From: Rubinisphaera margarita
GTDB taxonomy: Bacteria > Planctomycetota > Planctomycetia > Planctomycetales > Planctomycetaceae
Length of the DNA stretch: 64,000 bases
Direction: 5' to 3'
Assembly (NCBI RefSeq): GCF_022267515.1
Contig: NZ_JAKFGB010000014.1
Span: 806,001-870,000 of the forward strand
Of the stretch, positions 58,001-64,000 are shown one piece after another. How positions within the stretch are numbered: position 1 is the stretch's first letter; every line of letters begins with the position of its first letter. The notes under the pieces were generated by a model. It was given only the letters and a program-made list of their open reading frames with translations, was not told where the DNA came from and searched no databases. The position numbers were made by a program, and so were the translations under genes.

Positions 58001-61000
58001 TTATCCGAGGATTGGCGAGAGCCATCGGCGGGCGTCTTCCAGAGGCATTCCGATGCGATCGGCGTAGCTGACGAGCTGTTCTTCGGTGATCTGTGTAACC
58101 GAGAAGTACCGGGAAGCCGGATGGGCGAAGTACAACCCGCTCACTGAAGAAGCCGGCCACATCGCCAGCGAGTCCGTCAGAGTGATGCCGGTGTTCTCGG
58201 TGGCATCGAGCAGCTCGAACAGCCGCGTTTTCGGCGTGTGGTCTGGACAGGCGGGATACCCGAAGGCGGGGCGAATGCCGCGATACTTTTCGGCGATGAG
58301 CTGCTCGTGATCGAGGCTCTCCTCCCGGCCGTAACCCCAGTCGCAGCGGGCGACCGCATGCAGAGCTTCGGCAAACGCTTCGGCCAGACGGTCGGCGAGC
58401 GCTTTCAGCATTATTGACTGATAATCATCGTGCTGAGCTTCGAACCGGGCCAGTTGCTCTTCAATATTGATCCCGGTCGTCACTGCGAAGGCTCCGAGGT
58501 AATCGAGCCGGCCGGAGTCGACCGGCGCGATGTAATCGGACAGGGCGCGGAATTCCGTCTGGCCCTTGCGTTCCCATTGCTGACGGAGCATCGGAAACCG
58601 CATGATCTCCTTGCGTTCCGCCACAGCCGTGGGATCGTAGACGATGATGTCGTCTCCCTCGGAATTCGCCGGCCAGAACCCATAGACGCCATTCGCGGTC
58701 AACCACTTCTCGGCAATGATCCGATCAAGCATCTCGTTCGCTTCATCAAACAGTTTGCGGGCTTCTGTCCCGACGACACTGTCGTGAAGAATCTTCGGGT
58801 ATTTCCCGTGAAGGGACCACGTCTGAAAGAACGGCGACCAGTCGATGTATGGACGGACCTTTTCGAGCGGATAATCCGGAAGTTGCTTCAAGCCGAGGAA
58901 CTCCGGAGTTGGGATGTCGACTTCGGTCCAGTCGGTGGCAAAGCGGCGCTTGCAGGCATCCTCGTAGGAAGCGAGCTTGCGTTCCTGCAGCTTGCCATAC
59001 GTATTGCGGTCCCGCTCCTGGGCGGCCCGATTCTTTTCTTCGAAGGCTTTGCAGCGTTCCGAATCGATCAGCGATTCGACCACCGGAACCGACAACGAGG
59101 CATCGCCGACATGAGCGACGATCTGGCTGTAGTTCGGGGCGATTTTGACCGCGGTGTGCTTGGCCGATGTCGTTGCTCCGCCGATCAGCAGCGGTGTCTT
59201 CATGCCGCGACGTTCCATTTCCTTCGCGACACTGACCATTTCGTCCAGCGAGGGCGTAATCAGTCCGGACAGTCCGATGACATCGGCTCCGATCTCGACC
59301 GCTTTGTCGAGAATCTTGTCGCCGGGAACCATTACGCCCAGGTCGACCACCTCGAAGTTATTACAGCGAAGCACGACCCCGACGATGTTCTTGCCGATAT
59401 CGTGGACATCCCCTTTGACAGTGGCGATCAGAAAGACGCCCCGGGACGTTGCTCCCGACTCGGCTTTCTCCGCTTCCATGTACGGTGTGAGATACGCGAC
59501 TGACTTCTTCATCACGCGGGCCGACTTCACGACCTGCGGCAGGAACATCTTTCCCGCCCCAAACAGTTCGCCGACGACGCTCATGCCGTCCATCAATGGG
59601 CCCTGAATCACTTCCAGCGGGCGGCCGTACTTCTGTCGGGCTTCTTCGGTGTCTTCGTCGACGTAATCGGTGATTCCCTTCAGCAGAGAATGAGCGAGCC
59701 GCTCTTCGACGGTGCCGTTTCTCCACTCGGCGGCTTTCTTCTCCGTGGTTCCACTCTTTTGCTCTTTGATCTTCTCGGCGTATTCGATCAACCGCTCGGT
59801 GGCATCGTCCCGGCGGTTCAGAAGGACGTCCTCAATATAGACGAGCAGTTCCTTGTCGATCTCTTCGTAAACTTCCAGCTGGCTGGCGTTCACGATTCCC
59901 ATGTCGAGGCCGGCGTTGATCGCGTGGTACAGGAACGCCGCGTTCATCGCTTCCCGAACGACATCGTTGCCGCGGAAGGAGAACGAAACGTTGCTCACGC
60001 CGCCGGACGTCTTCGCGCCGGGACATTCCTGCTTGATCCGCCGGACCGCTTCGAAGAACTCGACCGCGTAGTTGTTATGCTCGTCCATCCCCGTGGCGAC
60101 GGTGAGGATGTTGGGATCGAAGATGATATCTTCCGGCGGGAAGCCGACTTCTTCGGTCAACAATTTGTAGGCCCGCTTGCAGATTTCGACTTTGCGGTCG
60201 GCGGTGTCGGCCTGCCCCTGCTCGTCGAATGCCATCACCACGACGGCTGCGCCGTACTTGCGAATGAGTCGGGCCTGTTCGAGGAAACGGTCGACGTTGT
60301 CTTTGATGCTGATCGAGTTGACGATCGGCTTACCCTGGACGCACTTGAGGCCCGTCTCGATGACGTCCCAGTTCGACGAGTCGATCATGATCGGCACCGG
60401 GATGTCGCCGTCATCGCTGATCAGCCACAGGAACTTTTCCATGCAGGCGGCTGAGTCGAGCAGACCTTCGTCCATGTTGATGTCGATGATGTTCGCGCCA
60501 CCCTCGACCTGCTCGCGGGCCACACTGAGCGCTTCGTCGTAGTTCTCGTCGCGGATCAGTCGGGCGAACTTGCGCGAACCGGTGACGTTGGTCCGTTCGC
60601 CGATCATCAGGAAATTCGAATCGGTTCGCAGTTCGCAGCGTTCGAGCCCCGCATACGATGAAAGTGTGCCGATCCCCTGTGTAATGCGAGGTTTCAGCCC
60701 CCTGGTTTGCTCACCGATCTTGTGGATGTATTCCGGCGTGGTCCCGCAACAGCCGCCGACGAGATTGACCCAGCCGTTCTCGGCATAGGCGCGAAGTGTC
60801 TCCGCGACCTCACTGGGGTTGGAATCGAATCCGCCCATTCCGTCCGGCATCCCGGCATTGGGATAACAGCTGATGGGACAGCTGGCGAGCTTCGACATCG
60901 CCTCGACATAGGGCCGCATCTGTTTGGGGCCGATTGCGCAGTTCAGCCCGATGCTGAAGAGCGGGAAGTGAGCGACCGAGGTGTAGAACGCTTCGACCGT

Positions 61001-61684
61001 CTGAGCCGTCAATGAGCGACCGGTGTCGAAAATTGTTCCTGAGACCATCACCGGCAGCGTGATGCCCCGTTCCTCGAACACCTGACGAATGGCGAACAGA
61101 CACGACTTCATGTTGAGCGTGTCGAACGAAGTTTCCGGCAGCAGGATGTCGGCTCCGCCATCGATCAGACCGCGAACCTGTTCGGCGTAAGATTCGACCA
61201 TCTGATCGAACGTGACGGGCCGTGTTCCTGGATTGTCGGCGTTCATGGACAGCAGGAACTTCGTCGGGCCGATGCTTCCGGCCACGAACCGCGGCTTGTC
61301 GGGATTCTTGCGCGTGAATTCGTCGCAGGCCTGCCGGGCGAGTTTCGCCGACGCGGCATTGATCTCGTGCGTGAGATGTCCCAGGCCGTATTCATCCTGA
61401 TTGAGGATGTTGGCGTTAAACGAGTTCGTCTCGATGATATCGGAACCGGCATCGAGATAGCGGCGATGGATATCGAGAATCATCTCCGGCTGCGTCAGGC
61501 AGAGAATATCCGTCGCGTTCTTCAGATCGGTCGGATGATTCCTGAACCGCTCGCCCCGGAAATCGGCTTCGGTCGGCTTGGAATCGAGGATCAGCGCCCC
61601 CATCGAACCATCGAGCAGAAGAATCCGATCTTCGAGAAGGTTGTTGAGCAGGTCGTGCGTCGAATTGATACTCGTTGAAATCAT
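58001..61684 (-). CDS. metH: Cobalamin-dependent methionine synthase
   Basis: Transfers methyl from methyltetrahydrofolate to homocysteine. 1227 residues in four modules: homocysteine-binding (about 1-340) with zinc cysteines C312 and C313 (GGCCGTTPEY), pterin-binding (about 355-620), B12-binding cap and domain (about 650-900) with the base-off His H761 in GDVHDIGKN, and the SAM-activation domain (about 920-1227: RPAFGYPACPDH). Residue numbers align with the E. coli enzyme within two. ATG at 61684 is chosen over an in-frame upstream extension. Downstream of metF on the same strand. Confidence 0.97.
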   Translation of the reverse strand: MISTSINSTHDLLNNLLEDRILLLDGSMGALILDSKPTEADFRGERFRNHPTDLKNATDILCLTQPEMILDIHRRYLDAGSDIIETNSFNANILNQDEYGLGHLTHEINAASAKLARQACDEFTRKNPDKPRFVAGSIGPTKFLLSMNADNPGTRPVTFDQMVESYAEQVRGLIDGGADILLPETSFDTLNMKSCLFAIRQVFEERGITLPVMVSGTIFDTGRSLTAQTVEAFYTSVAHFPLFSIGLNCAIGPKQMRPYVEAMSKLASCPISCYPNAGMPDGMGGFDSNPSEVAETLRAYAENGWVNLVGGCCGTTPEYIHKIGEQTRGLKPRITQGIGTLSSYAGLERCELRTDSNFLMIGERTNVTGSRKFARLIRDENYDEALSVAREQVEGGANIIDINMDEGLLDSAACMEKFLWLISDDGDIPVPIMIDSSNWDVIETGLKCVQGKPIVNSISIKDNVDRFLEQARLIRKYGAAVVVMAFDEQGQADTADRKVEICKRAYKLLTEEVGFPPEDIIFDPNILTVATGMDEHNNYAVEFFEAVRRIKQECPGAKTSGGVSNVSFSFRGNDVVREAMNAAFLYHAINAGLDMGIVNASQLEVYEEIDKELLVYIEDVLLNRRDDATERLIEYAEKIKEQKSGTTEKKAAEWRNGTVEERLAHSLLKGITDYVDEDTEEARQKYGRPLEVIQGPLMDGMSVVGELFGAGKMFLPQVVKSARVMKKSVAYLTPYMEAEKAESGATSRGVFLIATVKGDVHDIGKNIVGVVLRCNNFEVVDLGVMVPGDKILDKAVEIGADVIGLSGLITPSLDEMVSVAKEMERRGMKTPLLIGGATTSAKHTAVKIAPNYSQIVAHVGDASLSVPVVESLIDSERCKAFEEKNRAAQERDRNTYGKLQERKLASYEDACKRRFATDWTEVDIPTPEFLGLKQLPDYPLEKVRPYIDWSPFFQTWSLHGKYPKILHDSVVGTEARKLFDEANEMLDRIIAEKWLTANGVYGFWPANSEGDDIIVYDPTAVAERKEIMRFPMLRQQWERKGQTEFRALSDYIAPVDSGRLDYLGAFAVTTGINIEEQLARFEAQHDDYQSIMLKALADRLAEAFAEALHAVARCDWGYGREESLDHEQLIAEKYRGIRPAFGYPACPDHTPKTRLFELLDATENTGITLTDSLAMWPASSVSGLYFAHPASRYFSVTQITEEQLVSYADRIGMPLEDARRWLSPILG

Positions 61685-61739
61685 AAGAGGATCAGCAACT
61701 CCGTAGGGGTTCGTCGATCGCGGTTTTGCGCCGGCGGGG

Positions 61740-61764
61740 CCACTGCTGGCTGGTCCGGCAGTGG
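61740..61764. repeat. Palindrome, CACTGCTGG family
   Basis: CCACTGC and GCAGTGG arms around TGGCTGGTCCG, a close variant of 29501-29523. It lies in the metH leader. Confidence 0.6.
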
Positions 61765-61885
61765 TGTTTCGTTCTCGATGCATCCGGATTGATGTTACGC
61801 CGGACCGATTTCGGATTGGCCGAAAGCGTATCGCGCTTCAGTGAGCCGGTCTGGTTCGTCTCTCGGAAAATGCAGCCCGTCGGAA

Positions 61886-62043
61886 ACCACTCGCCCCCTT
61901 GGGGAAGAGGGCCACGGTGAGGGAGAAATGCGGGTTCCATGCTTCGCAGGCCGTTTATTCGAACCTGAAAAGGAACGTCGCTGGTTAATCGCCCCCTCAT
62001 CCGCCCTTCGGACACCTTCTCCCCCTCAAGGGGCGAAGGCGCA
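61886..62043. repeat. Composite CCCCTTGGGG/CCCTCATCC repeat
   Basis: GCCCCCTTGGGGAAGAGGGC with CGGTGAGGGAGAA (from 61888) and, about 70 bases on, CCCCTCATCCGCCCTTCGG with CTTCTCCCCCTCAAGGGGC and GAAG. The two halves are inverse in sense (GGTGAGGG versus CCCTCATCC). The words match a repeat type widespread in GC-rich bacterial genomes. Confidence 0.6.
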
Positions 62044-62059
62044 TTCTTCGATCGAAGAA
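62044..62059. other. Perfect 16-base palindrome
   Basis: TTCTTCGATCGAAGAA reads the same on both strands and lies 76 bases downstream of the metF stop. Could be a regulator site or part of a hairpin. Confidence 0.5.
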
Positions 62060-62135
62060 CCGTTTACCCGGGGATCATTTACCCCGTTCGCCGGACAGCA
62101 CACGATAACGATTGCGGCTGCAGATGGAAACGGGT

Positions 62136-63005
62136 CTACAGCTTCAGCTCGGAGAGGATTCGCTGGCAGGCTTGCGACTTATTCAGCGCGTAAAAGTGAA
62201 TCCCGGGCACCCCTTGATCCAGCAGCTCCTGACACTGTTCGACGGCATGTTGAACGCCGATTTCGAGTTGCGCCTCCGCATCGTCCTGGACGGCTTCCAG
62301 CTTGTGCGCGAGCCCTGCAGGGAAGTCTGAACCGCACATCGCCGAGATCCGGCGGATGCGGGCGAACTCTGTGATCGGCATGATTCCCGGCACCAGCGGG
62401 ATTTTGCAGCCGGAAGCGTCGTAACGTTCCCGGAACCCGAAGAATCGGCTGTTGTCGAAGAACAATTGTGTGAAAGCAGCATCCGCCCCTGCGTCAATTT
62501 TTCGCTTCAGATTTTCCAGATCAAGATCGGCGGACAGGCACTCCGGGTGCTTCTCCGGATAAGCCGCCACGCCGATGCCCATTTCCGGATGATGCTCCCG
62601 GATCAAACTGACCAGCTCGTTGGCGTAGGTGAGCCCGCCTTCGGCTGGTTTGAACGTTTCCTCGCCCTTGGGGGCATCGCCCCGGAGAGCCATGATATTC
62701 TGAATGCCCGCTTTCGAGGCCGCCGTCAGCCAGTCGACGAGTTCCTCTTTTGAAGAACCGACGCAGGTGAAGTGAGCCGTCGTGGGGATGTCGTATCGCT
62801 CCTGAATCTGTTGACACAGATCGATGGTCCGAGTTCGCGTGCTGCCTCCGGCTCCATAGGTGCAGGAAATGAATGCGGGCTGGTGTTCCCGCAAAGTGTC
62901 CAGTGTTTCGATCAGCAGTTCGTCGCCGCGAGGAGTCTTCGGCGGGAAGATCTCAATCGAGATAACGGGCTTGGAGGACTGGAATAGCTGGGGGAGAGGA
63001 ATCAT
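62136..63005 (-). CDS. metF: 5,10-methylenetetrahydrofolate reductase
   Basis: Makes the methyltetrahydrofolate used by MetH; flavoprotein. 289 residues. Typical marks: SIEIFPPKTPRGDE with the catalytic Glu near 18, FISCTYGAGGSTRTRT, IMALRGDAPKGEE, GVAAYPEKHPE, KIDAGADAAFTQLFFD and PGIMPI. Start ATG 63005. It precedes metH in the same orientation, and is divergent from ahcY. Confidence 0.97.
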   Translation of the reverse strand: MIPLPQLFQSSKPVISIEIFPPKTPRGDELLIETLDTLREHQPAFISCTYGAGGSTRTRTIDLCQQIQERYDIPTTAHFTCVGSSKEELVDWLTAASKAGIQNIMALRGDAPKGEETFKPAEGGLTYANELVSLIREHHPEMGIGVAAYPEKHPECLSADLDLENLKRKIDAGADAAFTQLFFDNSRFFGFRERYDASGCKIPLVPGIMPITEFARIRRISAMCGSDFPAGLAHKLEAVQDDAEAQLEIGVQHAVEQCQELLDQGVPGIHFYALNKSQACQRILSELKL

Positions 63006-63403
63006 ACGGTCAACTCAGTGCGACGTTCCGCCGCATCTTGATGGTACTCAATGTTTTACCGACAACAGATTCGCGAAAAACCGGCGGGGAAAATCGCAAA
63101 TCCGACTTGTTATGCCGACTGCGATCTTCTATCGTTACGCGGATTCAGAAAATTCTGGAAGAGTGTATCAATTCCTCGTGCTGAGACGAGAGACACGCCG
63201 GGCCAATCGTTGCGGTTTTGACAGTTTTCGACAAGTGATAGTCGCCCGCCCTTCTGAGAACAATGGCATTCCGTCGGACTCCACCCTGCTGGTGGTTGTC
63301 CTTTCCGAGATGCCCTGATTCCTTTCCGGGACGTCGAATGATCGTCGTTCCGCCCTCTGGACCTGATTTCTGACTGCCCATTTCCCGACAGGAACATTCC
63401 CTC
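63006..63403. other. Divergent metF-ahcY intergenic region
   Basis: 398 bases that should carry both promoters. Frames within it have no recognisable motif. I compared it by eye with SAM and SAH riboswitch cores and did not find a match. GGAAC precedes the ahcY ATG. Confidence 0.4.

Positions 63404-64000
<597 letters not shown>

Larger units (their letters stand above)
61685..62135. other. metF-metH intergenic region with repeats
   Basis: About 450 bases between metF and metH. It carries a CACTGCTGG palindrome (61740-61764), a GGTGAGGG...CCCTCATCC repeat region with CTTC-CCCC/GGGG-GAAG hairpins (61886-62043), and a perfect 16-base palindrome (62044-62059). I saw no cobalamin or SAM riboswitch consensus and no supportable gene. 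Confidence 0.5.

Noticed and set aside
63006..63403. SAH or SAM riboswitch upstream of ahcY or metF
   Set aside because: I could not match the conserved cores by eye; an Infernal search would settle it.

Overview
The window reads as chromosomal DNA of a planctomycete. Lineage-typical content includes two DUF1559 proteins with prepilin-like N-termini, a PSCyt1/PSCyt2/PSD1 protein, a HEAT-type protein with a c-type heme motif, a DUF1080 protein, a cysteine-rich YTV-repeat protein, a fused ResB-CcsA protein and many small secreted lipoproteins. Gene density and composition suggest the Planctomycetaceae (a Rubinisphaera-like organism is a guess, not a determination). No rRNA, tRNA, CRISPR array, insertion sequence or prophage was seen.

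Layout. 1-11.4 kb: a surface-glycan locus. gmd reads rightward; a leftward block holds an ABC-2 glycan exporter (wzm-wzt), the pseudaminic acid genes pseB, pseC, a pseF-like gene, pseH and pseI, a membrane protein with a YHS/TRASH metal-binding motif, and an unrecognised probable glycan gene. No pseG is present. 11.4-20.8 kb: a lipoprotein, a DJ-1/PfpI protein, a degenerate Gfo/Idh protein, a large secreted glycosidase-like protein, a heme protein and the YTV protein. 20.9-26.1 kb: a sucrose module (sucrose-phosphate phosphatase, sucrose-phosphate synthase, amylosucrase). 26.3-33.7 kb: a cold-shock protein, a PolB-type exonuclease, a MoxR ATPase, cysK, a thioredoxin-protease fusion and a lipoprotein. 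33.9-41.4 kb: the cytochrome c assembly protein, a GSCFA protein, NAD kinase and plsY. 41.6-57.9 kb: PSCyt1 protein, DUF2203, FHA, rsgA, DUF1080, an ArsR regulator, a duplicated pseudopilin-plus-lipoprotein module, a second large secreted protein, a TIM-barrel protein and a DUF900 lipoprotein. 58-64 kb: metF, metH and the start of ahcY, i.e. the activated methyl cycle.

How the genes work together. The pse genes should make most of a CMP-pseudaminic acid pathway and wzm/wzt would export a glycan, with gmd supplying GDP-4-keto-6-deoxymannose. The sucrose genes would make sucrose from UDP-glucose and fructose-6-phosphate and turn it into glucan. metF, metH and ahcY recycle homocysteine.

Intergenic DNA is the most unusual layer. 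Several families of nested palindromic (REPIN-like) elements lie between genes. A repeated element directly follows the stop codons of three unrelated leftward genes. There is a 27-bp tandem repeat, and a candidate structured RNA with two competing helices in the leader of the pseudopilin module. rsgA also appears to lack a canonical start codon for its conserved N-terminus.
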